Shown here: positions 8,920-18,158 of the stretch, piece after piece
Position numbering within the stretch: the stretch's first letter is position 1
How the letters are laid out: the number at the start of each line of letters is the position of its first letter
Source of the DNA: CBDANO01 sp965197665
GTDB lineage: Bacteria; Chloroflexota; Dehalococcoidia; Lucifugimonadales; UBA3495
DNA length: 64,000 bases
Reading direction: 5' to 3'
NCBI GenBank assembly: GCA_965197665.1
Contig: CBDANO010000005.1
Coordinates: 1,364,001 to 1,428,000, forward strand
Notes under the pieces: model-generated
Told to the model about the DNA's origin: nothing
What the model saw: only the letters and a program-made list of their open reading frames with translations
The model's database searches: none
Program-made: the position numbers and the translations under genes

Positions 8920-10149
8920 ATGTCCATTGCGCTGGGGCACAGTTCGTCCATCGTCCCCGACACCGGCATGGGTCTGTATATTCACGTGCCTTTCTGCGCT
9001 ACCAAGTGCCCCTACTGCGACTTCAACACTTACCAAGGGATCGAGAACCTCATTCCAGGGTACGTTGAAGCGGTTACCACTGAGTTGAGTCTGTGGGGCC
9101 GCGCCTTGGGTAAACCTCCGGTGAACACCGTTTTCGTTGGCGGGGGCACCCCTTCCTACCTGGGCGATGATGACCTTAGCCGGCTCCTAGAAACCGCCGG
9201 CGGCGCTTTTCAACTCTCACCGGATGCGGAAATTACCGTCGAGGCCAACCCGGACGATCTGGACCAAGCCAAGTGTCGAAATATGCTGGCGAAGGGCGTC
9301 AACCGTCTCAGCATCGGAGTGCAAAGCTTGAACGACGGCTTGCTAGGTCTGTTAGGCCGCCGGCACGACTCCAGCCGGGCAGTCCGGGCCTTCGAGGACG
9401 CCCGGGCTTCCGGAGCCGCCAACATTAACCTGGACTTGATGTACGGCCTGCCCCGGCAGTCCTTGCGCCAATGGCAGGATAGCCTCCTTCAGCTAATTCA
9501 ACTTCAACCCACTCACCTGTCTCTCTACTGCTTGACACTGGAGACGGGGACTCCCCTGGACCGTTGGGTGGAGGAGGGCAAACTCCCGGCGCCCGATGAG
9601 GACTTGGCGGCCGACATGTACCAATGGGCCCGGGAGGCGCTGTCCGACGCCGGGTACCATCATTACGAGATTTCCAACTGGGCAATGCCCGGCTTCGAAT
9701 CAAAGCACAATCTAGGTTACTGGCTCAACCATTCCTACCTCGGCGTCGGACCGGGCGCCCACTCGCGCCTAGGCGACTACCGGTTTTGGGGTGTTTCCTC
9801 TCCACGGCTATACATGGAAAAAGTTAAGCAATGGCGGGAAACCCATCCCGGACGGCTGACCGGCATATCCGGCGAAACCCTCGAAACTACCATGCCGGTC
9901 GGGGGGCACGAATACGTCGACTCCGGCGCGGCCTGCGCCGAGACCATGTTCTTGGGTCTTCGCCTTCTGGAAGGATTGGACTTGGCCGAAGCTTCGGTCA
10001 GAGCGGGTGCGGACCTGGCATCCTTGTACCGGACCCAGATTCAAGATCTCCTCGATCTGGGCCTCCTGGAGCGCCACCGGGGCCGCCTGCGGCTGAGTAG
10101 CTCCGCCTATCTCATCGCAAATCAGGTGTTTAGAAGGTTCGTGGGTTGA
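8920..10149 (+). CDS. hemW: HemW-like radical SAM haem chaperone
   Basis: 409 residues. The N-terminal text YIHVPFCATKCPYCDF contains the CxxxCxxC motif followed by the extra CxF residue typical of the HemN/HemW group. NTVFVGGGTPSYL, SIGVQSLNDGLL and NLDLMYGLPRQS follow in the expected order. HemW-type proteins bind haem and pass it to membrane haemoproteins; true HemN oxidises coproporphyrinogen III and is longer at the N-terminus. Length and start favour HemW. A haem role fits the siroheme-route haem cluster at 28-34 kb. No strong ribosome-binding site is seen before the ATG. Confidence 0.88.
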   Translation: MSIALGHSSSIVPDTGMGLYIHVPFCATKCPYCDFNTYQGIENLIPGYVEAVTTELSLWGRALGKPPVNTVFVGGGTPSYLGDDDLSRLLETAGGAFQLSPDAEITVEANPDDLDQAKCRNMLAKGVNRLSIGVQSLNDGLLGLLGRRHDSSRAVRAFEDARASGAANINLDLMYGLPRQSLRQWQDSLLQLIQLQPTHLSLYCLTLETGTPLDRWVEEGKLPAPDEDLAADMYQWAREALSDAGYHHYEISNWAMPGFESKHNLGYWLNHSYLGVGPGAHSRLGDYRFWGVSSPRLYMEKVKQWRETHPGRLTGISGETLETTMPVGGHEYVDSGAACAETMFLGLRLLEGLDLAEASVRAGADLASLYRTQIQDLLDLGLLERHRGRLRLSSSAYLIANQVFRRFVG

Positions 10150-10158
10150 CAGTGACTA

Positions 10159-10386
10159 ATGCGTTTTCCCTATTTGGAAGACGCATTCATCTCGCGGGAG
10201 AAACCGACGGAGTACTTGCTGTCGGAAACTCACCCTACCGGAAGGTCCAAGGCCCGGTTCTTTCACGCTGCTGGATTTGACACGGCCAAAGTGAATATAC
10301 TGGAGCAGGCACTTATTTCCATTGCTCAGAACGACATCAACCAAACTCCGTGGGGTGACGGCGATTTTTTGAATGCGTCTCCCTAA
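10159..10386 (+). pseudogene. DUF6883-like protein, truncated
   Basis: 75 codons starting 10 bp after hemW stops. The text KPTEYLLSETHPTGRSKARFF followed by a short helix matches the first two thirds of small DUF6883-type proteins of about 105-115 residues. The usual last part, a glycine-rich beta segment ending in a tryptophan-containing strand, is missing: the frame ends in TAA after NASP. No continuation was recognised in the other frames before selB. It is either a degraded remnant or a short variant. Family function is unknown; relatives often occur near toxin-antitoxin-like genes. Confidence 0.5.
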
Positions 10387-10451
10387 GCTATGCTTCTAGT
10401 CAAAGACCGACGCCGACGTGTAGTCCATCTAGAGCCTAGGAACGCCCCGCC

Positions 10452-12317
10452 ATGTACGTCATAGGCACCGCCGGTCACGTGGACCACGGAAAGTCCACCT
10501 TGGTCAAGGCTTTGACCGACATCGACCCCGACCGTCTGCCAGAGGAGAAGAAACGGGATATGACGGTCGATTTGGGCTTCGCTTGGATGACCTTGTCCAG
10601 CGGCCGGGAGGTGAGCATCGTAGATGTTCCCGGGCACGAAAGGTTCATCAAGAATATGCTGGCCGGAGTAGGGGCCATCGACCTTGCGCTGTTGATCGTG
10701 GCCGCCGACGAGAGCGTCATGCCCCAGACCCGGGAGCACCTGGCTATCTTGGACATTCTGCGAATCCGTCAGGGCCTCGTAGTAATCACCAAGACCGACC
10801 TGGTGGAAGAGGAACTGGTGGAACTGGTCAAGGCGGAGGTGGAGGACGCCCTGGGAGGCACTTCCTTCCAAGGCTGCCCAATGTTGGGGGTATCGGCCTA
10901 TACCGGCGCGGGGCTGGAAGAGTTGAAAGCCGCCGTAGACCAAGTGCTGGACCGCACCGAAGCTCGTACCGACTTGGGCCGGCCCCGGCTGCCGGTGGAC
11001 CGCTGCTTTTCGATCTCGGGGTTCGGGACGGTGGTAACCGGGACTCTGATCGACGGTGTTCTTGCCGTGGGCCAGGAAGTAGAACTGGTACCATCGGGTC
11101 GCCGGGGCCGCATCAGAGGGCTGCAGAGCCACAAAAACAAGGTAGACCATACTCAGCCGGGAGTAAGGCTGGCGGTGAACGTCTCCGGCCTGTCCCGAGC
11201 CGAGGTGAACCGGGGTGAAATCTTGACCGCTCCCGGCTGGTTGCGCCCCACTCAACGGCTGGACGCCCGGCTGAGGATGGCCAAAGGCGCGCCCCACGCC
11301 TTGCGCCATAATGAAGGAGTGACCTTCCACCTGTTCACCAGCGAGGCCAACGCTCGAGTCCGCTTGTTGGATGCCGACCGCCTTTCCCCCGGCTCCGAAG
11401 GCTGGGTGCAGATACTCTTGAGCGAGACCCTCCCCATGGTGAAAGGGGACTTTTTCGTGGTGCGCTCCGCCGAGGACACTCTGGGAGGGGGCCAAGTGGT
11501 GGACCCCCACCCGCGGCGGCGCCACCGGCGCTTCAACCCGGAGTTGCTGGAAAGGCTGATGATGCTGGACGAAGGGTCGGGGGAAGACATTCTTCTCAGC
11601 GTCGCCGACCAATGGGGGCCCTGCGACCTTGCCGCCTTGTCGCGGCGCTCGAATCTCCCAGAGACGGAAGTGCTGGAGCGAATAGACCGGTTGGCGGCCA
11701 ATGATTCCGTGGTAGTCCTGGGAGACCTGGGGTCGAACAGTGACGCCATAGTTTACTCGACCCAGGGTTGGAACATCCTGAATAGCAAGGTTTCCCTCGC
11801 GTTGCAGACCTACCATAACCAGTACCCTTTACGGCGGGGCGCGCCGGTCCAAGAGGTGCGGAGCCGGCTGGGGCTGTCCCAAGGAGTATTCATCAAAGTA
11901 TTGGCCCGGCTGACCGGCGAAGGCCGCGTCACCGAGTCAGGGCAATACTTGAAGCTGCCCGGCCACCAGGTCGCGCTAACTCCCAAAATGCAAAAACAGG
12001 CGGAAGGGTTCTTGGATTCTCTAGACAAAGACCCCTACTCTCCGTCCAGCGACCAGCCGCTGGACCCCGAGTTGCTCGGGGTGCTGATAGACGACGGTAA
12101 AGTGGTCAAAGTCAATGAAACGGTGGTGTTTGCCGCTGCCGCTTACCAAGATTTGACCGGACGAATCATTGCTCACCTCCGGGACAAGGGAAGCATCACC
12201 GTGGCCGAGGCGAGGACTATGTTCAATTCCAGCCGGAAGTACATGCTGCCGCTGCTGGAATATTTGGACCAGCAACACATCACCCGCCGCGTGGGCGATC
12301 AGCGGCTGCTGAGGTAA
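10452..12317 (+). CDS. selB: Selenocysteine-specific elongation factor SelB
   Basis: 621 residues, normal for bacterial SelB. The GTPase domain begins at the start codon with IGTAGHVDHGKSTLVKALT (G1), then DVPGHERFI (G3) and ITKTDL (G4), without the longer N-terminus of EF-Tu. Domains II-III follow (GFGTVVTGTLI), and the last 250 residues are winged-helix repeats that read the SECIS hairpin (for example RGAPVQEVRSRLGLSQGVF and LRDKGSITVAEARTMFNSS). SelB carries Sec-tRNA to UGA codons. This matches the in-frame UGA of the grdB-like gene at 53079-54407. No selA, selD or tRNA-Sec was found in the window. A NurA-domain gene follows after 4 bp. Confidence 0.95.
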   Translation: MYVIGTAGHVDHGKSTLVKALTDIDPDRLPEEKKRDMTVDLGFAWMTLSSGREVSIVDVPGHERFIKNMLAGVGAIDLALLIVAADESVMPQTREHLAILDILRIRQGLVVITKTDLVEEELVELVKAEVEDALGGTSFQGCPMLGVSAYTGAGLEELKAAVDQVLDRTEARTDLGRPRLPVDRCFSISGFGTVVTGTLIDGVLAVGQEVELVPSGRRGRIRGLQSHKNKVDHTQPGVRLAVNVSGLSRAEVNRGEILTAPGWLRPTQRLDARLRMAKGAPHALRHNEGVTFHLFTSEANARVRLLDADRLSPGSEGWVQILLSETLPMVKGDFFVVRSAEDTLGGGQVVDPHPRRRHRRFNPELLERLMMLDEGSGEDILLSVADQWGPCDLAALSRRSNLPETEVLERIDRLAANDSVVVLGDLGSNSDAIVYSTQGWNILNSKVSLALQTYHNQYPLRRGAPVQEVRSRLGLSQGVFIKVLARLTGEGRVTESGQYLKLPGHQVALTPKMQKQAEGFLDSLDKDPYSPSSDQPLDPELLGVLIDDGKVVKVNETVVFAAAAYQDLTGRIIAHLRDKGSITVAEARTMFNSSRKYMLPLLEYLDQQHITRRVGDQRLLR

Positions 12318-12321
12318 GTGT

Positions 12322-13533
12322 ATGGCCTTGGACCTAGGTGAGGCCGCCCTCCAACTGGAGCGCGGAGCCCGGAGCTTGGGCCTCGCTAGGTCTGGACGAG
12401 ACCTACGGCTCAACGCTCTGTTGGACGCCGCCGCCGCCATCGACCTAGACACAGCCCGTGAGAAAACCGGCGTTGGCCCGGAACGGCCCTATCTTGCCGC
12501 CGTCATCGACGACGGCCTGCTCGGGGGCTATGACGCGCCCCCGGTACCCGCCGATTGGTGTGTGGCCGCCGTCGACGGGTCCCACATCGACGTGGACCGG
12601 CACCTGCCGGTGGGCTGCTTCCTGGTAAACCTTGGGGGATGCGTCCTGACCTATGGGTCAAGCCCCGACGCAACTTTCTTTTGCCAGCCCCGCGTCGCTA
12701 TGGAGCCCCAAGACCTGTATCTGGCCGACCCGGGGAATCCGGTCCAAGAAGAAGCGGTTAGCGGCCCTCTCCTGGGTCTGGTGAGGACCGCGTGGGAATT
12801 GGAACGACTGGCCGACGTTGCAGCTACGCTGCCGTCAAGCCACCCTACCCTGGCTCTGGTCGACGGGTCCCTGGTGCTGTGGGGGTTATCGGGCCAAGGG
12901 TACCGGCCCTTCGTGCGGGACGCCATCATTGGGGACCGCTTCCTGCCGGCCTTGGAGCGGTTGCGCGGCTTGGCGAAGCGGCGGCCGCTGGCCTTGGCGG
13001 CCTACGTATCTTTTCCCCGCAGCACCGAGGTGGTCAACGCCCTGCGGAGATGCTTGTGCCCCCATGACTCCAGCCAATGCCGCCAGTCCTGTAGCAACCG
13101 GCGCTCCACTTGCCCGCCATGCGACTTGGCCAACGATTTCCTGGACCGGGACCTGTTTCAAAAGACACTGGTCCCGGGCCAACGTTCCCCCTTGTACCGG
13201 ACCAACTCCTCCGTCCCCAGAGATTATTACGGAGAGAACCAGCAGGTACATTACTACTACTTGTGCGCCGGCGAGGAAATCGGCCGGGTGGAAGTGCCTG
13301 GTTGGGTCGCCCACGACGACAAGCTTCTGGCCCTGAGCCATAGCTTGGTGCTGGACCAATGCCGGCGGGGGCAAGGGTACCCCGTGGCTATATCCGAAGC
13401 CCACGAGCAAGCAGTAGTCCGGGCCTCCGACCGCCGGCTTTTCAAGGACTTATTGACTCGAACGCTGGAAAACGAGGGTTTCACGGCGTATACCTCGGAA
13501 AAGGAGCGCTCCAAGCGCACTCCCTGGGTGTGA
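12322..13533 (+). CDS. NurA-domain nuclease-like protein
   Basis: 403 residues starting 4 bp after selB, so probably co-transcribed. VAAVDGSHIDVDRHLPVGCF and, further on, TLALVDGSLVLWGLSG resemble the metal-binding aspartates of the NurA 5'-3' nuclease domain. In archaea NurA works with the HerA helicase in end resection; many bacteria have it too, but no herA is adjacent. A cysteine-rich insert (residues 235-272: LCPHDSSQCRQSC, then STCPPCDLAND) could bind zinc. Its last 277 bp are overlapped on the opposite strand by the next gene's reading frame. Confidence 0.75.
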   Translation: MALDLGEAALQLERGARSLGLARSGRDLRLNALLDAAAAIDLDTAREKTGVGPERPYLAAVIDDGLLGGYDAPPVPADWCVAAVDGSHIDVDRHLPVGCFLVNLGGCVLTYGSSPDATFFCQPRVAMEPQDLYLADPGNPVQEEAVSGPLLGLVRTAWELERLADVAATLPSSHPTLALVDGSLVLWGLSGQGYRPFVRDAIIGDRFLPALERLRGLAKRRPLALAAYVSFPRSTEVVNALRRCLCPHDSSQCRQSCSNRRSTCPPCDLANDFLDRDLFQKTLVPGQRSPLYRTNSSVPRDYYGENQQVHYYYLCAGEEIGRVEVPGWVAHDDKLLALSHSLVLDQCRRGQGYPVAISEAHEQAVVRASDRRLFKDLLTRTLENEGFTAYTSEKERSKRTPWV

Positions 13534-14813
13534 CGGGATTCAACGACCGGTAAGGCTATCCCCACATTGCCCGTGGCCCGCCGAGCCGCATCCAAGTAGT
13601 CCAAGAACTCCTGGTAGCTGCTGAAGGTCGAGACGGTCTTTATGAAGTCTTCTAGGGAATCGCTAAGGCGTACCAACTCCATCAGTTGCTCGTCGATTGG
13701 GCTTACCGACGCCGCGCTCGTGGCGTAGGAGCCGTGGAAAGCAAAAAAGGCCTGGTTGATTTTCCGAATGAAGTGGCCGTTGCGAGCCAAGAACAAGCGG
13801 CGATCCTCCATGTAGGCCTCGGCTTCCTCGATCTTACCCTCGCGCAACAGTTCCTCAGCGTGCAATCGGGTTTCCCGCATGGCGGCGTTGAAATCGAAAC
13901 CGTGGGGCGCCCGGGAATCGAGTGATGGTTCAGGGTCGCTGACTACGGGCTCGCCGGCCATGGCGGTGAAAGCCCGGTCACCGATAGTTCGTCCTCCCAA
14001 CGTAGCGGCGGTCTCATTCAGGGTGGTCATGTCCGCGCTGTCCATGAAGTGCTGGCCCAACGGCTGAAAGAAAAACCAGTGGTGCAGCCACTCGTGGGCC
14101 GTGATAACCAAAGCGTCATGCAGGGTGCCCGAATCGGACACCACGCTGGGATAGGACGCCAGCCCGCCCGTGTCCTCCACCAAGGCCGACAGATTATCGG
14201 TCTGGAAGATGCGTTCCTCGATCCGGCCCCTGACCTCATCGCTCAAGCCGGGCTTCATCAGGATAGTCTTCCGGCGATGGATCCGGTCTCTTGGGGAGAG
14301 TATCAACACGCCGGGGGGCCGCGAGAAGACAGTGTCGACGGGAGGGAAGATAAGGCCGATGCGCGAAGCGAAGCCCTCATGAGCGAGCACGGCGCTGATC
14401 TCACTCTCAATGGTCTCTTCCACGGTGCTTTGCATGTTCTGGCGGCGCTTTTCTATTGCTCCGATTTCGGCCCGTATAGCCTGGACATTGCTAGCTGAAT
14501 CCGGGTTAACGTCGTCCACTCCCGGGAACTGCAGCCGGCGTTCCAACTCCTCCAAGCGCCGGCCCAAGTCGAAAAACTCCTTGGCTTGAGCGATTCGCTC
14601 CTCCCGGGACGGTTCGCTGGTCCAAGGCATTAGTTCGCCCAGCTTGTGGGTCCACTTGTCCAGAAAGTTGGATAGCTCCCATCCGGACAAGCTGTACTTG
14701 TAGGGCGCCACCGTCAGGTCCAGGTTGGATGGCCGGTAATCTCCGTGACCGGAAGCCAGCACCAGCAAGGCGAGGAAAACCAACGGCAGCCCGGTCCGGA
14801 CCCACTTCAGCAT
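13257..14813 (-). CDS. Secreted HExxH zinc-metalloprotease-like protein with antisense tail
   Basis: 518 codons. Residues 1-21 look like a signal peptide (WVRTGLPLVFLALLVLASG). Residues 240-244 are HEWLH, an HExxH zinc motif, and NETAA places a possible third ligand at Glu267, as in gluzincin metalloproteases. The stretch before it has a coiled-coil-like segment (residues 70-130). The frame from about residue 427 to the end (13257-13533) is antisense to the NurA gene and reads as low-quality, Ser/Arg-rich sequence. A TGA at 13542-13540 in another frame suggests the true end lies near there and that the stop was lost or a one-base error occurred. The substrate is unknown. The start ATG overlaps a second upstream ATG by a few bases. 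Confidence 0.7.
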   Translation of the reverse strand: MLKWVRTGLPLVFLALLVLASGHGDYRPSNLDLTVAPYKYSLSGWELSNFLDKWTHKLGELMPWTSEPSREERIAQAKEFFDLGRRLEELERRLQFPGVDDVNPDSASNVQAIRAEIGAIEKRRQNMQSTVEETIESEISAVLAHEGFASRIGLIFPPVDTVFSRPPGVLILSPRDRIHRRKTILMKPGLSDEVRGRIEERIFQTDNLSALVEDTGGLASYPSVVSDSGTLHDALVITAHEWLHHWFFFQPLGQHFMDSADMTTLNETAATLGGRTIGDRAFTAMAGEPVVSDPEPSLDSRAPHGFDFNAAMRETRLHAEELLREGKIEEAEAYMEDRRLFLARNGHFIRKINQAFFAFHGSYATSAASVSPIDEQLMELVRLSDSLEDFIKTVSTFSSYQEFLDYLDAARRATGNVGIALPVVESRHTQGVRLERSFSEVYAVKPSFSSVRVNKSLKSRRSEARTTACSWASDIATGYPCPRRHWSSTKLWLRARSLSSWATQPGTSTRPISSPAHK

Positions 14814-15065
14814 GGGTCATTTCCCCGGCCGAATCTCGCGTTGGAAAGAGCGGCGGAACCCGCATTCTTTCGACATGTTCAGAGGCTTCCGGCGGGCGGA
14901 CGGCCCGGCGGGTAACGGCGCCCCGGTTGCGGCCCCGCCAAATACGTGGGACCCGGACCGAACAAAGGACGCTCGGTCTTGACGACGCGGTAGAGGGCCA
15001 CCAAGGCCGGATTGCCCGCCCCAATCGGGGCGCCGCCGCCAAGCCAACCGCCGGAATTGGGCAGC

Positions 15066-15761
15066 CTATCCGGCTACGGCGGTATCGATGATGGATTGAA
15101 AAATCAAGTTGCCGTCGGAGCTGCCCAGAATGGCTTCACAGCTCCGCTCGGGGTGGGGCATCATGCCCAACACGTTGCCGGTCTCGTTAACAATCCCGGC
15201 GATATTGTTGGCGGAGCCGTTGGGGTTGGCCGAGTCCGTGACCGCTCCGGAAGCGTCACAGTACCGGAACAGTACGTTACCCTCTCCCTCCAGCCTGGCC
15301 AGGGTAGCGTCGTCGGCATAGTAATTGCCTTCCCCATGAGAAACTGGCACCCGCAGGACTTGGGCCGGTTGGCAGTGGCGGGTAAAGGGGGTGCCGGTGC
15401 GTTCCGTGCGCAAGTGGGTCCACTGACACCGGTACTGGAGATGCCGGTTGCGCAGCAGCGCGCCGGGAAGTAAGCCGGCCTCGCAAAGTATTTGGAAGCC
15501 GTTGCAGATTCCGATGACCAATCTCCCCGACCCGGCAAAGCGCCCCAGCGCGGCCATAACCGGAGAGAAGCGGGCCATAGCGCCGGGCCTCAGGTAGTCG
15601 CCGTAAGAGAAACCGCCCGGGATAATGACGCAGTCATAACCATCCAGGTTGTCCTCGTGATGCCAGACGTAATCGGTGTCTTGGTCAAGCACTTCCTTGA
15701 CTGCGTGGTAGCAGTCGGTATCACTCCAAGTGCCCGGGAACACTAAGATGCCGAAACGCAT
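15066..15761 (-). CDS. purQ: Phosphoribosylformylglycinamidine synthase, glutaminase subunit PurQ
   Basis: 231 residues, the normal length for the stand-alone glutaminase that supplies ammonia for the fourth step of purine synthesis with PurL and PurS. The N-terminus FGILVFPGTWSDTDCYHAV and the GGFSYGDYLRPGAMA loop are typical. The nucleophile is the Cys in VIGICNGFQIL; the catalytic His-x-Glu is in MMPHPERS near the C-terminus. purL and purS are not adjacent, but purA is 1 kb away on the opposite strand. Confidence 0.95.
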   Translation of the reverse strand: MRFGILVFPGTWSDTDCYHAVKEVLDQDTDYVWHHEDNLDGYDCVIIPGGFSYGDYLRPGAMARFSPVMAALGRFAGSGRLVIGICNGFQILCEAGLLPGALLRNRHLQYRCQWTHLRTERTGTPFTRHCQPAQVLRVPVSHGEGNYYADDATLARLEGEGNVLFRYCDASGAVTDSANPNGSANNIAGIVNETGNVLGMMPHPERSCEAILGSSDGNLIFQSIIDTAVAG

Positions 15762-15929
15762 ATCCGCCGATTCTTAGCGAAGAGCTTGGGAGGCTTCGTC
15801 AACAACTGCCGTATTACCATTCGTCGTGAGTTGTCCGAACTACGGCGCAAAACGGACCTCGGCGCGCACTCATTGCTCGGCTTGAGCCAGTCCTCCAGCG
15901 TTGACGGACGGGCTGCCGCCGAAGGGAAG

Positions 15930-16382
15930 CTAGCCGCCCGATTCCAGGGCCTGAGATACCAGCGCGTTAACCGCGGCGCCGTCGGTTTTCCCTCGGACCA
16001 AGGGCATTAACCGGCCCATGACCCGGCCCTTGTCCTTCAAGCCGGCGGCCCCGACTTCCTCAATTACTTGCCGGACCAACTTGGCCAACTCGTCCTGGCC
16101 CAATTGGGGCGGCAAGTAAGCCTCCAGCACCGCCAGCTCCACCGATTCCTTGGCCGCCAAGTCTTCTCGATTGCCTTGCCGGAACATCCGGATGCTCTCG
16201 CGCCGGTCGTTAACCTGCTTGGCGATGACCTGGGTCAGGCTGTCGTCGTCGAGGGTTTTACCTTCGGACTTCTCCACGGCTTGGACCGCGCTTTTCAGGA
16301 AGCGTAGGGCATCCAACCGGGACTGGTCGCGCCCACGCATCGCCGCAATGATGTCCTCTTCGATTCTGTCCCGGAGGGTCAT
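15930..16382 (-). CDS. GatB/YqeY domain protein
   Basis: 150 residues with the family start MTLRDRIEEDIIAAMRGRDQSRLDALRFL and the usual finish around GRVMGRLMPLVRGKTDGAAVN. It corresponds to the free-standing version of the C-terminal domain of GatB, the tRNA-dependent amidotransferase subunit. The function of stand-alone YqeY is not established; tRNA binding is assumed. It reads in the same direction as purQ, 168 bp upstream of it. Confidence 0.9.
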   Translation of the reverse strand: MTLRDRIEEDIIAAMRGRDQSRLDALRFLKSAVQAVEKSEGKTLDDDSLTQVIAKQVNDRRESIRMFRQGNREDLAAKESVELAVLEAYLPPQLGQDELAKLVRQVIEEVGAAGLKDKGRVMGRLMPLVRGKTDGAAVNALVSQALESGG

Positions 16383-16848
16383 AGCGATGTTCTTTCCCCG
16401 GCCAGCGTTGGCACTGGCGGCTCTCTATCGGCATTTCGGAGAGACATGTTTAGGAGTCCAGGCCTCCGGCCTTCTTGTATACGTCGCTGCGTCAATAGCC
16501 GCCTGATCAAGTCCTAGGCCATCATCCGGATCGGGCAACTTATCATTTAGTTCCTCAATTAGCACAGTGAGCAGTGTACACTCCGGCCCCCTGGAACGCC
16601 ACCACCTGAGTTGACTAACCCGCCCGCCGTAATCGCCGGAGCCCCCTTTGCTTGGCCTTGGACCTCCGCGTTATCAAGCCTTCAGGACCCACTTTAGCCG
16701 CTTACTTGGCCTCCCGGACTCTGTTCACTGGCTTAGAGGGTCTCCGTTACCTTTCCAAACGTAACCCCTTTTTGTTATACTCCGCCTTGGCTTCGGCTCT
16801 CCCGTTTCTTCCAGGCAGGAAAGATGCACGACGGATTTAGAGGATGTG
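16383..16848. other. 466-bp divergent intergenic region
   Basis: This region lies between yqeY (minus) and purA (plus). The only sizeable frame, 16652-16840, has no family resemblance and no ribosome-binding site, so it is not called. The purA promoter listed separately is the only signal seen. Confidence 0.5.
16752..16781 (+). promoter_or_regulatory. purA promoter with extended -10
   Basis: TGT-TATACT (16773-16781) forms an extended -10 box. A weak -35, TTTCCA (16752-16757), lies 18 bp upstream. GTTAC at 16746-16750 and GTAAC at 16761-16765 form a short inverted repeat overlapping the -35, a possible operator. The expected start of transcription is near 16788, about 60 bases before the ATG. 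Confidence 0.5.
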
Positions 16849-18135
16849 ATGCCGGCTTTTGCCGTAATCGGTGGTCAATGGGGCGATGAAGGTAAGGGAA
16901 AGGTAATTGACTACCTTGCCGGTAAGGTAGACTGCGTTGTCCGCTACGCCGGGGGGAATAACGCCGGACACACCGTGGTAAATGACCAAGGGACGTTCCA
17001 GCTACACTTGGTCCCCTCCGGCATCTGCTGGCCCAACGTTTTCGGCATCATAGGCAACGGCGTCGTAGTCGATCCCGACGTGTTGTTGGGAGAATTGGCG
17101 ATGCTGGACTCCCGGGGCATCGACACCAGCGAGTTCTTCGTCAGCGAGCGCGCCCATTTGATAATGCCTTACCACGTGCTTCTAGACGCTCTGGAGGAAG
17201 AGGCCAGAGGCGCAAGCGCCATCGGCACCACCGGGCGCGGCGTCGGCCCCGCTTACGTGGACAAGACCTCCAGGGCGGGCATCCGGTTGGGCGACCTTTT
17301 GGATTGGGATGTCTTGGTCCCGCGATTGGACCGGGCCTTGGCGGACAAAAACACTCTTATTACCAAGGTATACGGACGTGAGCCCCTGGTCCTTGAAGAA
17401 ATAGTGGATAAGTGCCGCGCCTGGGCCGACGCGCTGCGGCCTTACTCGTGTCCTACGGAGGAGGTCATTCAGGACTTACTGGCCGAGAATCGGAATATCC
17501 TCCTGGAGGGCGCCCAGGGAACTCTGCTGGATATCGACCACGGCTCCTACCCCTTCGTAACTTCTTCCTCTCCATCCATCGGCGGGGCGTGCACCGGCTT
17601 GGGGCTCAACCCCCAAGCCATCGCCGGCGTGCTGGGAGTATTCAAGGCCTACACCACCAGGGTTGGCGGAGGCCCGATGCCTTCGGAAATTCATGGTCAA
17701 GCAGCGGAGGACCTCCGGGAAAAGGCTCAAGAGTTTGGCACCACCACCGGGCGGCCCCGGCGGGTGGGTTGGTTCGACGCCGTGGCCGGGAAGTACAGCC
17801 GTATGGTTAACGGTTTCACGGGGGCCGTGTTGACCCGGTTGGACATCCTGGACGGAATTCCGTCGGTCAAAGTGTGCGTCGGGTACCGGGCCGACGGGCA
17901 AGAGTTGGACCGGTTCCCGGCCAACACCAACCTCTTGGCCCGGTGCGAGCCCATATATCAGGAGTTGCCGGGCTGGAGCCAACCTACCGCAAGCGCTACC
18001 AGCGTATCCCAGCTACCGGAGAACGCCGTCGCCTACGTAAGGCGGATCGAAGAATTGATGGGGTGCCGGTTCCAAGTAATATCCACCGGCCCAAGCCGCA
18101 GCGAGACTATACTCGTAGAAGAAGCGATTCCCTGA
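16849..18135 (+). CDS. purA: Adenylosuccinate synthetase PurA
   Basis: 428 residues from ATG at 16849 (a GTG directly before it is also possible; AGAGGA lies just upstream). The first loop FAVIGGQWGDEGKGKVIDYL is the GTP-binding hallmark, followed by NNAGHTVV, GTTGRGVGPAYVDK, GAQGTLLDIDHG and TTTGRPRRVGWFD. The enzyme makes adenylosuccinate from IMP and aspartate using GTP, the first committed step to AMP. It converges with dapA with only 23 bp between stops. Length and motifs are complete. Confidence 0.96.
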   Translation: MPAFAVIGGQWGDEGKGKVIDYLAGKVDCVVRYAGGNNAGHTVVNDQGTFQLHLVPSGICWPNVFGIIGNGVVVDPDVLLGELAMLDSRGIDTSEFFVSERAHLIMPYHVLLDALEEEARGASAIGTTGRGVGPAYVDKTSRAGIRLGDLLDWDVLVPRLDRALADKNTLITKVYGREPLVLEEIVDKCRAWADALRPYSCPTEEVIQDLLAENRNILLEGAQGTLLDIDHGSYPFVTSSSPSIGGACTGLGLNPQAIAGVLGVFKAYTTRVGGGPMPSEIHGQAAEDLREKAQEFGTTTGRPRRVGWFDAVAGKYSRMVNGFTGAVLTRLDILDGIPSVKVCVGYRADGQELDRFPANTNLLARCEPIYQELPGWSQPTASATSVSQLPENAVAYVRRIEELMGCRFQVISTGPSRSETILVEEAIP

Positions 18136-18158
18136 GAACGCCCTTTCCCCTCAAGAAT

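Noticed and set aside
16652..16840. 62-codon plus-strand frame upstream of purA
   Set aside because: No ribosome-binding site or family resemblance; it overlaps the purA promoter.
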